Part shown: piece by piece, positions 26,140 through 33,646 of the stretch | Numbering within the stretch: the stretch's first letter is position 1 | How the letters are laid out: every line of letters begins with the position of its first letter | Assembly (NCBI RefSeq): GCF_010501105.1 | Contig: NZ_QVMQ01000006.1 | Location: forward strand, 112,203-149,186 | Length of the DNA stretch: 36,984 bases | DNA from: Dysgonomonas sp. 511 | GTDB lineage: Bacteria > Bacteroidota > Bacteroidia > Bacteroidales > Dysgonomonadaceae | Direction of reading: 5' to 3' | Notes under the pieces: generated by a model | What the model saw: the letters and a program-made list of their open reading frames with translations, nothing else | Told to the model about the DNA's origin: nothing | Database searches by the model: none | Position numbers and translations under genes: made by a program

Positions 26140-27049
26140 CCGGTTCTATTGTATATCCTTGTTGAGCCAGTTGGACGAGAAGCCCGTCTTTGCCTACAAG
26201 GTGAAGTGCGCCGACAGCAATAAGGCTCGATTTGTCTTTCATTATTGCAGGAAGCTTTTCCACCCATTTGTCATTACGGTCTTTGTATAAGGCATCCTGA
26301 TGTTTTTGCGACATTTGGCATTCATCATCAGCATCAAAAGTCAGGTCATACATTTCGCGCAGCTGGCCATTGGTATAATAGTTGCTCATCTTATCCATTT
26401 GCTCTTTTACTTTATCGCTGGTTTTGACTCCGCAAGCAAGTATTTCTGCATATTCTTTCAATGGCGCAGCATCGAACAATGCGTATATCTGGTCTTCTAC
26501 TGTTTCGAGTCCCAAAACCGGCTTACCCTTTTCTTTTGCTATGCGCTGCACATAAGCATCGATGGCTTCGTGGCTCATCGGGTTAAACTCCGGATATATC
26601 TTCGTGTATAAGGTTATGGTGTAGACCATCGAAAGCATTCCGGGTTTCAGCCGCCCCAATTGATCCAGCCCAACTGTAAGCATTTCTCTTAATCCGCGAT
26701 CGAGTGTGGCATAATCTTCGGCCGACAACAGCTTGTCGTAAGATTCGCCTGCCGGCATTACAGCAGCTTGCTGCATCTTTGCTTGCATAGACGTCTGGTC
26801 TGACATTAATAGCTCGCCAACGGTTTGCTCTGTAGTCTCCATTGCATCTTTCAGCCCTGCTATTTTATCAGCAAAACTAACATGGACCAAGTGGTGTGTA
26901 CCCAATATATATGACGGCTTTTCGAGTCCGTTGCCCGACACTTTCCAGAGCAAAGTGCCTGTATATTGTTCTGTATCTTGTGCTACTGCCGAAAATACTG
27001 ATGCTAAAAAAATCAATATGGCAACCCAGATAAAATTTAATGTTCTCAT
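26132..27049 (-). CDS. TraB/GumN family exported protein
   Basis: A 305-residue protein with a signal peptide (1-23, ending AVAQ). The family pattern is clear: LLWKVSGNGLEKPSYILGTHHL near the start, the LETVEDQI block, and IAVGALHLVGKDGLLVQL at the end. TraB/GumN proteins share a fold with Tiki metalloproteases; the two GTHH/GALHL motifs hold the likely metal-binding His residues. Its substrate is unknown. It follows the membrane-protein gene by 23 bp and the sigma-factor gene beyond that, so all three are probably one transcript. Confidence 0.86.
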   Translation of the reverse strand: MRTLNFIWVAILIFLASVFSAVAQDTEQYTGTLLWKVSGNGLEKPSYILGTHHLVHVSFADKIAGLKDAMETTEQTVGELLMSDQTSMQAKMQQAAVMPAGESYDKLLSAEDYATLDRGLREMLTVGLDQLGRLKPGMLSMVYTITLYTKIYPEFNPMSHEAIDAYVQRIAKEKGKPVLGLETVEDQIYALFDAAPLKEYAEILACGVKTSDKVKEQMDKMSNYYTNGQLREMYDLTFDADDECQMSQKHQDALYKDRNDKWVEKLPAIMKDKSSLIAVGALHLVGKDGLLVQLAQQGYTIEPVK

Positions 27050-27072
27050 AGATATTTTTATTATTTCAATGT

Positions 27073-27651
27073 TTATTCGATATTATCTTTTTCAAATTCT
27101 TCGACCTCCTTAATTGAGTCCTCTATCTTTTTCATATTGTTCCAATATAGTTTTTTGTATATCCAAATAACCAATAAGAATCCGATAGACATAGTAACCA
27201 CAAATACCACCCAATGCGAAAGGAAGTGCTCGGAATTATTTACAAGTTCGAAACCGCCCCATATTACAGCAAAAGCAACAAACCAGATAAGCCCTATCGT
27301 AAACTCTTTTATCATGGCTTTACGGTACCAATAAAAATCACCTGAAATTTCGGTTATGCCCTGATGAAGCATATCTATTTTCTTTAGTTTGCCGATTTTA
27401 CAAACTTGCCAAGTAAGCCCCAATATAGCCGATAGTATATAGAAGGCCAATACCTCCCAGTATTTCGAAAACACTCCATATCCTAAAGGTATGCAAAAAA
27501 GGAGAACGACAGCACCCATTTTCTCATATCTCAAGATGCGGGCAAGGGCGCTTTGCCCTTTATTGTCCACCATCTTTATTATTTTTTCTTCGTCGATAGT
27601 TGGCTTGAAATTAGTACCCTGCCAATCTTTCTTTATATTGTCTAAATCCAT
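27073..27651 (-). CDS. Membrane protein, possible anti-sigma partner
   Basis: A 192-residue protein I do not recognise beyond its plan. A soluble N-terminus (about 1-45, MDLDNIKKDWQ) is followed by four membrane helices in two pairs (about 46-62, 66-84 and 118-136, 144-164) and an acidic, charged C-terminal tail (KKIEDSIKEVEEFEKDN). It begins 6 bp after an ECF sigma gene. Position and layout suggest that it restrains the sigma factor at the membrane, but it lacks the zinc-binding HxxxCxxC motif of ZAS-type anti-sigma factors. Function is inferred from context only. Confidence 0.75.
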   Translation of the reverse strand: MDLDNIKKDWQGTNFKPTIDEEKIIKMVDNKGQSALARILRYEKMGAVVLLFCIPLGYGVFSKYWEVLAFYILSAILGLTWQVCKIGKLKKIDMLHQGITEISGDFYWYRKAMIKEFTIGLIWFVAFAVIWGGFELVNNSEHFLSHWVVFVVTMSIGFLLVIWIYKKLYWNNMKKIEDSIKEVEEFEKDNIE

Positions 27652-27657
27652 AGCTTA

Positions 27658-28146
27658 TTAATTATCCCCGTTCGACATTTGCTTTAGTTTTTCTTTTATC
27701 CGGTTGAGTTTAGTCGCCACATTGGTAACAGTCAGTCCGGTAATCTCGCTGATCTCCTTATATGGTTTATCATCCAAATACAGCAAGACTAAAGCGCGTT
27801 CTATTTTCCCCAGTTTATCTATTAGCCTGTAAAGTTCCTGTATCTTATCATTATTGTCTACCGTATCGGGGATATCCATCGTAATATCTACATAATTGAT
27901 ATCCCTCTTACTTCTCCTGTAGAACGACACACAAGTATTAAGTGCTATCCGGTATATCCATGTGGAATATTTACTCTCCCCCCTGAAAGAAGGGAAACCT
28001 TTCCACAAATTGATCACAACCTCCTGATACAAGTCGCTTATCGGATGCTCTTTGTCTGCATAAAAAGAAGTGACCTTATAGATGATACCTTCATTCTGGC
28101 GGATCATATCTAAAAACTGCTTATCACTTCCCAACTGCTGTGTCAT
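27658..28146 (-). CDS. ECF-type RNA polymerase sigma factor
   Basis: A 162-residue sigma-70 protein of the extracytoplasmic-function group. Region 2 covers about 20-85, with SDLYQEVVINLWKGFPSFRG and STWIYRIALNTC. Region 4 covers about 108-158, with a helix-turn-helix in YKEISEITGLTVTNVATKLNRIKEKL. Regions 1 and 3 are absent, as expected. It is the first gene of a three-gene minus-strand operon with a membrane protein and a TraB/GumN protein. No self-recognition promoter was identified upstream. Confidence 0.93.
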   Translation of the reverse strand: MTQQLGSDKQFLDMIRQNEGIIYKVTSFYADKEHPISDLYQEVVINLWKGFPSFRGESKYSTWIYRIALNTCVSFYRRSKRDINYVDITMDIPDTVDNNDKIQELYRLIDKLGKIERALVLLYLDDKPYKEISEITGLTVTNVATKLNRIKEKLKQMSNGDN

Positions 28147-28291
28147 TTATTTTCTTAATGTTTTTATTTATAAGTCGTCGACGTACCCCGGTTTGTCACA
28201 CACGAAGTAAATATTTTTTATTTTTTCTTGAAAATAGTTTGTTATTTGTTTATATGAATATCATTAACTACCGAACATTAAAGGGTTTTTG

Positions 28292-28299
28292 TATATTTG
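28292..28299 (+). promoter_or_regulatory. -7 box for the lipoprotein deformylase gene
   Basis: TATATTTG matches TANNTTTG exactly and ends 24 bp before the GTG at 28324, which supports that start. No TTTG at the proper distance upstream. Confidence 0.45.
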
Positions 28300-28323
28300 T
28301 AAAATTATCAACCGGACAAAAAA

Positions 28324-28950
28324 GTGAAGAAAACTACACTCCTATTTGTGATAATAATATTATCCGTATGCTTCACAGCATGCAATAAGGCACTATATAT
28401 GACTCAACAAGAGAAAATATTAATAAACGACAACGACGAGAACACACCTTTCAGGGTACTAGTGGTCACCGGCGAAGAAGACTCATCATTCTTGAGGAAG
28501 AAAAGTACGGATATAGATATCCGCGAAATTGTGAATCCCGACTGGCAGCTGTTCATCAAACGATTGAAACTTACGATGGACATAGAGTCGGGAGTGGGTA
28601 TAGCCGCCGTACAAGTTGGCATCGCCCGCAACCTGTTCCTGTTTATGAGACTCGACAAACCGGAAAACCCGGTAGAGGTGGCGATCAACCCTCGGATAAT
28701 ATCACATCCCAAGAATACGATATGCTTCGAAAACGACGGTTGCCTTTCCGTACCCGATATGTCGGGCGACACATTTCGTTACCCGTGGATAGAGGTAGAA
28801 TATTACAATGAAAAAGGCGAGAAGAAAAGAGACATACTCAAGGGTTACTCGCGCGAAGGTGATTTTACGGGCGTTGTATTCCAGCACGAATACGATCATT
28901 TGCAAGGAATACTCTATACGGATAAGCTATGCGGCGAAAACGATAATTAG
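28324..28950 (+). CDS. Peptide deformylase-like lipoprotein
   Basis: A 208-residue protein with a peptide deformylase domain behind a lipoprotein signal. It starts at GTG 28324; residues 1-19 are a hydrophobic signal and C20 the lipid site (SVCFTACNKA). All metal and catalytic residues of deformylases are kept: Q97 in SGVGIAAVQVG, C140 in NDGCLSVP, and H188, E189, H192 in FQHEYDHLQG. The usual EGCLS is DGCLS and the usual AAPQ is AAVQ. Normal deformylases work at the ribosome; this one should lie outside the inner membrane, where its substrate is not obvious. A standard deformylase gene is 2.5 kb away. The domain is firm; location follows from the lipobox. Confidence 0.88.
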   Translation: MKKTTLLFVIIILSVCFTACNKALYMTQQEKILINDNDENTPFRVLVVTGEEDSSFLRKKSTDIDIREIVNPDWQLFIKRLKLTMDIESGVGIAAVQVGIARNLFLFMRLDKPENPVEVAINPRIISHPKNTICFENDGCLSVPDMSGDTFRYPWIEVEYYNEKGEKKRDILKGYSREGDFTGVVFQHEYDHLQGILYTDKLCGENDN

Positions 28951-29012
28951 AAAAATGCTATAATAGTAGTAATATATCTAAAAAAACATCACTTATATAT
29001 CGCCAAAAATTG

Positions 29013-29020
29013 TACTTTTG
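29013..29020 (+). promoter_or_regulatory. -7 box for ilvE
   Basis: TACTTTTG matches TANNTTTG; the predicted start site near 29027 allows either of the two candidate start codons of ilvE. No clear -33. Confidence 0.4.
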
Positions 29021-29070
29021 CTAACAGAATCACCTATCAATATATATTGACTGAGAAAACTTTTACGAAT

Positions 29071-30090
29071 ATGAACGGAATAGATTGGCCAAACTTGTCT
29101 TTCGGCTATATGAAGACAGATTACAATGTAAGAAGTTACTACAAAGATGGTAAATGGAGTACACCAACCGAAACTACATCCGAAAACATCGACATTCATA
29201 TGGCTGCAACCTGCCTCCACTACGGCCAGGAAGCTTTTGAAGGACTAAAAGCATTCAAAGGAAAAGACGGAAAGATCCGTATTTTCAGAATGAGGGATAA
29301 CGCTCTGCGTATGCAGGCTTCGTGCAGGGGTATTATGATGGCCGAACTGCCGGTCGAAGTATTCGAAGAAACCGTAACCAAAGCAGTTAAGCTCAACGAA
29401 CGGTTTGTACCACCTTATGAAAGCGGAGCTTCGCTCTACATCCGCCCTCTGCTAATAGGCACAAGTGCGCAGGTAGGGGTGAAGCCGGCAAACGAATACC
29501 TGTTTCTGGTATTCGTGACACCAGTAGGCCCTTACTTCAAAGAAGGATTCAAGCCGACACCCGTAGCTATACTCCGCGGCTTCGACCGTGCCGCCCCGCT
29601 GGGAACAGGAACGATCAAGATCGGGGGGAATTATGCTGCCAGCCTTACAGCCGGACACATTGCCCACGAAAAAGGATATTCGGCAGTATTGTATCTGGAT
29701 GCAAAAGAAAAGAAATATCTGGACGAATGCGGCCCTGCCAATTTCTTTGGCATCAAGAATAATACCTATATAACACCACTTTCTTCATCCATATTGCCAT
29801 CTATAACCAATAATAGCCTGATGCAACTGGCTGAAGATATGGGTATAAAGGTAGAACGCAGACAGGTGGCTGAAGACGAACTCGCCACATTCGAAGAAGC
29901 CGGACAGGTAGGTACCGCTGCTGTAATAAGCCCGATACTCAGGGTAGACGACATTGACGAAAACAAGTCTTATATTATATCCAAAGACGGGAATGCAGGC
30001 CCTATAAGCACAAAATTGTACAATAAACTGAGAGGTATCCAGCTGGGTGACGAACCCGACACTCACAACTGGGTTACCATATTAGAATAA
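29071..30090 (+). CDS. ilvE: Branched-chain amino acid aminotransferase
   Basis: A 339-residue class IV PLP enzyme interconverting leucine, isoleucine and valine with their 2-oxo acids, using glutamate/2-oxoglutarate. The PLP lysine is K183 in GTIKIGGNYAASL; YIRPLLIGTS and GPANFFGIKN are further family blocks. It is of the longer (BCAT II, eukaryote-like) type usual in Bacteroidota. The ATG at 29071, giving MNGIDWPNLSFGYMKTDYNV, fits the family start; the frame is open to a TTG at 29047, which would add eight residues and cannot be ruled out. lptB follows 18 bp later. Confidence 0.95.
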   Translation: MNGIDWPNLSFGYMKTDYNVRSYYKDGKWSTPTETTSENIDIHMAATCLHYGQEAFEGLKAFKGKDGKIRIFRMRDNALRMQASCRGIMMAELPVEVFEETVTKAVKLNERFVPPYESGASLYIRPLLIGTSAQVGVKPANEYLFLVFVTPVGPYFKEGFKPTPVAILRGFDRAAPLGTGTIKIGGNYAASLTAGHIAHEKGYSAVLYLDAKEKKYLDECGPANFFGIKNNTYITPLSSSILPSITNNSLMQLAEDMGIKVERRQVAEDELATFEEAGQVGTAAVISPILRVDDIDENKSYIISKDGNAGPISTKLYNKLRGIQLGDEPDTHNWVTILE

Positions 30091-30108
30091 AACACCCCTA
30101 CCCGCAAT

Positions 30109-30888
30109 ATGGAGGATATAGTGCAGAGTGAAGAAAAGATGGTGCTGCGCACCGAGAATCTCGTGAAACGTTACAAGTCGCGGACTGTAGTGAATCATGT
30201 TTCCATAGACGTAAAACAAGGCGAAATAGTAGGTTTGCTGGGACCAAATGGTGCCGGCAAGACTACCACTTTTTATATGACAGTAGGCCTGGTGATGCCC
30301 AATGAGGGAAAGATTTTCCTCAACGAGCAGGAGATTACGAAATTCCCTGTCTACAAAAGGGCGCAAAACGGTATCGGTTATCTGGCACAGGAAGCATCTA
30401 TTTTCAGAAAAATGACCGTAGAAGACAATATCAAATCGGTATTGGAAATGACAAATACCTCGGCGGCATATCAAAAAGAAAAGCTGGAAAGCCTGATTGA
30501 TGAGTTTGGACTACACAAAGTGAGGAAAAACCTCGGTGACAGGCTCTCGGGAGGAGAACGGAGACGCTCGGAGATAGCCCGCTGCCTCGCCATCGACCCT
30601 AAGTTTATAATGCTCGACGAACCGTTTGCAGGAGTAGACCCTATTGCAGTACAAGACATCCAGGAAATTGTAGCGAAGTTGAAATATAAAAATATCGGAA
30701 TACTTATCACCGACCACAATGTGGACGAAACCTTGAGTATAACCGATAGGGCATACTTGTTGTTCGAGGGAAAAGTATTGTTTCAGGGAACAGCCGAAGA
30801 GCTAGCATCTAACGAAATAGTTCGGGAGAAATATCTGGGACGGGATTTCGAATTGAAACGCCGGAATTTCGAACACTTAAAGAGTTAA
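30109..30888 (+). CDS. lptB: LPS export ABC transporter ATPase LptB
   Basis: A 259-residue ATPase that drives lipopolysaccharide transport from the inner membrane with LptFG. Walker A is GPNGAGKTT (45-53), the signature [16 protein letters not shown], Walker [14 protein letters not shown], the H-loop in [30 protein letters not shown] at the start and [12 protein letters not shown] at the end are typical of LptB. The ATG at 30109 fits, but a second in-frame ATG at 30139 ([12 protein letters not shown]) matches the family's usual start better. It ends in a strong terminator. Confidence 0.95.
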   Translation: MEDIVQSEEKMVLRTENLVKRYKSRTVVNHVSIDVKQGEIVGLLGPNGAGKTTTFYMTVGLVMPNEGKIFLNEQEITKFPVYKRAQNGIGYLAQEASIFRKMTVEDNIKSVLEMTNTSAAYQKEKLESLIDEFGLHKVRKNLGDRLSGGERRRSEIARCLAIDPKFIMLDEPFAGVDPIAVQDIQEIVAKLKYKNIGILITDHNVDETLSITDRAYLLFEGKVLFQGTAEELASNEIVREKYLGRDFELKRRNFEHLKS

Positions 30889-30916
30889 TGTAATACACGA
30901 CAATAAAATAAAACAT

Positions 30917-30957
30917 AAAAAAGATGAAGTTTGCAATAATCGAACTTCATCTTTTTT
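30917..30957 (+). terminator. Rho-independent terminator after lptB
   Basis: AAAAAAGATGAAGTT (30917-30931) pairs over 15 bp with AACTTCATCTTTTTT (30943-30957), loop of 11, with T6 at the end. It closes the ilvE-lptB unit. Confidence 0.92.
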
Positions 30958-31028
30958 GCATTTTACAAATCAATCTTAAATTATACGATTTCAGCATTTA
31001 AGATAGAGATAGATAAAGAATTTTTATC

Positions 31029-31036
31029 TAACTTTG
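31029..31036 (+). promoter_or_regulatory. -7 box for the ruvX-def-EPS operon
   Basis: TAACTTTG matches TANNTTTG and ends 11 bp before the ATG at 31048, so the leader is very short. It lies just past the lptB terminator. The -33 element is not clear. Confidence 0.45.
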
Positions 31037-31047
31037 CCGTTTAATAT

Positions 31048-31473
31048 ATGGGACGACTTTTAGCAATAGATTATGGTACTAAACGGACAGGGCTGGCTGT
31101 ATCAGATATACTGAAAATAATAGCAAACGGCTTGACCACCGTTCCTACACATACTTTATTCGATTACCTGAAAGCTTATCTGGAGAAAGAAGATGTAGAA
31201 TGTATCATAGTAGGGTTGCCTAAGCAAATGAACAATCAGGATTCGGAAAGCATGAGGCATATCCGCCCGTTCGTCAAGAAACTGAAAATATTATACCCGG
31301 ATATACCCGTAAAGATGTATGACGAGCGATTTACATCGTCCTTAGCACAAAAGGCTATTATTGATGCCGGATTGAAGAAAAAAGACAGACAAAACAAAAG
31401 TTTAGTGGACGAAGTCAGTGCGACCATCATACTGCAAAGTTACATGGAAAGCCTACGGTTACAAAACAGATAA
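31048..31473 (+). CDS. ruvX: RuvX/YqgF RNase H-like nuclease
   Basis: A 141-residue protein of the YqgF family (RNase H fold). It was annotated as a putative Holliday-junction resolvase; in E. coli it acts in 16S rRNA 5' end maturation. The start MGRLLAIDYGTKRTGLAVSD carries the first catalytic Asp (D8). IIVGLPKQMNNQDSE and YDERFTSSLAQ hold the next conserved residues, and LVDEVSATIILQSYM the last Asp. Length is typical. def follows after 9 bp. Confidence 0.95.
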   Translation: MGRLLAIDYGTKRTGLAVSDILKIIANGLTTVPTHTLFDYLKAYLEKEDVECIIVGLPKQMNNQDSESMRHIRPFVKKLKILYPDIPVKMYDERFTSSLAQKAIIDAGLKKKDRQNKSLVDEVSATIILQSYMESLRLQNR

Positions 31474-31482
31474 AACAGCAAC

Positions 31483-32040
31483 ATGATATTACCGATATAC
31501 CTATACGGACAGCCCGTATTAAGAAAAGAAGCCAAAGATATTACGAGCGATTACCCCAATCTGAAAGAACTGATAAACAACATGTTCGAAACCATGTATA
31601 ACGCAGACGGCGTAGGACTTGCAGCCCCGCAAATAGGGCTTGATATCCGCCTGTTTGTTATCGACCTCGAACCATTGGCAGAAGATAACCCTGAGTATGC
31701 AGACTTTAAGAAAGTTTTTATAAATGCTAAAATCGTAGAGACCTCTGGCGAAATAGTAAAAATGGAAGAAGGGTGCCTCAGTGTTCCCGGCATAAACGAA
31801 GCCGTAGAGCGGCACGAAAAAATCAGGATACAATATATGGACGAAAATTTTGTAGCCCACGACGAAGAATACGACCAATTCTTTGCCCGGTGCATACAAC
31901 ACGAATACGACCATATAGATGGGAAGCTATTTATAGACAAAATTTCAGGAATCCGCAAACAGCTGATTAAAACAAAGCTAACCAACATGATAAAAGGCAA
32001 AGTAAATTGCAGATATAGAGTAAAAGCTGTCGGACGTTAA
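31483..32040 (+). CDS. def: Peptide deformylase
   Basis: A 185-residue cytoplasmic metalloenzyme that removes the formyl group from nascent peptides. All three motifs are canonical: [10 protein letters not shown] (43-52), EEGCLSVPG with C98, and QHEYDHIDG with H140, E141 and H144. There is no signal peptide. It follows ruvX by 9 bp and precedes the first Wza-type lipoprotein by 28 bp. This must be the housekeeping enzyme; the lipoprotein at 28324 is the unusual relative. Confidence 0.97.
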   Translation: MILPIYLYGQPVLRKEAKDITSDYPNLKELINNMFETMYNADGVGLAAPQIGLDIRLFVIDLEPLAEDNPEYADFKKVFINAKIVETSGEIVKMEEGCLSVPGINEAVERHEKIRIQYMDENFVAHDEEYDQFFARCIQHEYDHIDGKLFIDKISGIRKQLIKTKLTNMIKGKVNCRYRVKAVGR

Positions 32041-32068
32041 AATAAACCGGAAATATCGGAAACAACCC

Positions 32069-32881
32069 ATGAGAAAAGAATTGAAAATACTCTTGACATT
32101 AGCTTGTGTAATATGCAGTTTTAGTGCTTGCGTCACAAATAAGCAGACAGACCTGCTTCAGGATATAAAACTAAAATACCCGCAAGTGACATTCAAGCCC
32201 GAAGAATACCGTATAATCCCCGGCGACCAGCTCAGCGTAACAGTATATGCATGGGACGAAGCAACATCCCGCATATTTGCAGGATATACACCTCAGCTTA
32301 CATATCAGGGAAGGAACGAAGCTACCGGCGTAAGCACAAGCGACCAAATCAGGCATCTGGAAAATACAGACTATGTAACCCCTATAACAGTGTATTCGGA
32401 CGGAACAATTACCTTTCCATATATCGGGAAAGTATATGTGCAAGGCCTGACACTACTGCAAGCAAAAAAACTGATAAGCCAGAAACTTGGAGACTTTGCC
32501 GAAGGGACCACAGCCGATGTTACCCTTTCGAACAGATATTTTAGCATACTGGGTGAAGCAGGGGCAAACCGGATAACGATGCCCAACACCTCGATGAATA
32601 TATTTCAAGCCCTTACATTGGCAGGGAATATTGGCCCTTATGGAGACCGTTCGAAAGTTACAATAATCAGGCAAAATGCCACAGGTACTACCACAAAGAC
32701 ATTCGACTTGAGAAGTAAAGATATTATAGACACAGAATTCTATTACATACAACCTAATGATGTAATATATATACCTCAGACTTCGAATAAATTCCTGGGG
32801 TCGACGACTTCTTTTGCCGGAATATTCGGTTTGGCAACATCTTTGATCGGAGTAGTTATCGTTATAATCAGGATTTTTTGA
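32069..32881 (+). CDS. Polysaccharide export lipoprotein, Wza/OPX type (first copy)
   Basis: A 270-residue outer-membrane polysaccharide-export protein. The lipobox Cys is 21 (SFSACVTNKQ). A polysaccharide-export (PES) domain (about 45-155, with YRIIPGDQLSVTVYAWDE and TVYSDGTITFPYIGKVYVQGLT) is followed by one SLBB-like domain (about 165-235, SILGEAGANRITMPNTSMN) and a hydrophobic C-terminal segment (about 248-268). It is shorter than E. coli Wza and has one SLBB domain, as is common in Bacteroidota. It would form or gate the export channel served by the Wzc-type kinase two genes on. Confidence 0.9.
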   Translation: MRKELKILLTLACVICSFSACVTNKQTDLLQDIKLKYPQVTFKPEEYRIIPGDQLSVTVYAWDEATSRIFAGYTPQLTYQGRNEATGVSTSDQIRHLENTDYVTPITVYSDGTITFPYIGKVYVQGLTLLQAKKLISQKLGDFAEGTTADVTLSNRYFSILGEAGANRITMPNTSMNIFQALTLAGNIGPYGDRSKVTIIRQNATGTTTKTFDLRSKDIIDTEFYYIQPNDVIYIPQTSNKFLGSTTSFAGIFGLATSLIGVVIVIIRIF

Positions 32882-32882
32882 T

Positions 32883-33626
32883 ATGAAATATTTATTACAT
32901 CTCCTTCTTTCTATCGTCATTATTTCTTTTGGCCTCTCTTCTTGTATTTCGAGCGAGGAAATAAATTACCTGCAAGCAATAGACAAGCAATATACCCTTG
33001 AGAATTACAGAGATTACAGACTTGCTCCCAGCGACATGATTACCTGTGCGTTATCATCGAGCGATGAAGAACTGGTAAGGACATTTTATTCTATAATATC
33101 AAACAACCAGAATGTGCTGAGATCGTACACGATATATGAAGACAGTACGGTTGTATTCCCTTTCTTCGGCACAATAAAAATTGCAGGGTTGACAGTACAG
33201 GAAGCCGAAGTAGCCATTCAGGAAATGATGCAGGAGTCGGTGAAAGACGTGCAGGTGAAAGTTGCCGTAGCCAACAATTTTTTCTATATTTATGCAAACG
33301 AAAAAAGAGGTACCTATAGGGTTTACAAAGACCGGCTTACCATATACGAAGCCTTATCCATATCGCAACAGACAACTGAAACGATGGACTTGACCCGCGT
33401 AAGTATTGTCAGAAAAAATGAAGAAGGAAATACTATTGTAAAAACATTCGACCTTAGGTCGCAGGACGTAATACAATCGGAATATTACTATATATACCCG
33501 AACGATGTTATTTACTTCCCGACCAACAAGAACTCGTTTTTCAACATAAGTTCTTTTTCGTCATTCATTTCAATGCTATCCGGCCCCTTAACCTTCCTCC
33601 TGTATTCTATTATCTGGGGGATTTAA
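32883..33626 (+). CDS. Polysaccharide export lipoprotein, Wza/OPX type (second copy)
   Basis: A 247-residue relative of the preceding protein, encoded one base after its stop. Lipobox Cys is 21 (GLSSCISSEE). The same plan is seen: PES domain (about 40-130, YRLAPSDMITCALSSSDEE, TIYEDSTVVFPFFGTIKIAGL), a soluble-ligand-binding-like part (about 138-205), with FDLRSQDVIQSEYYYIYPNDVIYFPTNK almost repeating the corresponding stretch of the first protein, and a hydrophobic C-terminus (about 225-246). The two look like an old tandem duplication that has diverged. Whether they make one mixed channel or have separate tasks cannot be seen. Confidence 0.85.
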   Translation: MKYLLHLLLSIVIISFGLSSCISSEEINYLQAIDKQYTLENYRDYRLAPSDMITCALSSSDEELVRTFYSIISNNQNVLRSYTIYEDSTVVFPFFGTIKIAGLTVQEAEVAIQEMMQESVKDVQVKVAVANNFFYIYANEKRGTYRVYKDRLTIYEALSISQQTTETMDLTRVSIVRKNEEGNTIVKTFDLRSQDVIQSEYYYIYPNDVIYFPTNKNSFFNISSFSSFISMLSGPLTFLLYSIIWGI

Positions 33627-33646
33627 AAAAAACAGGATAATTTCTT

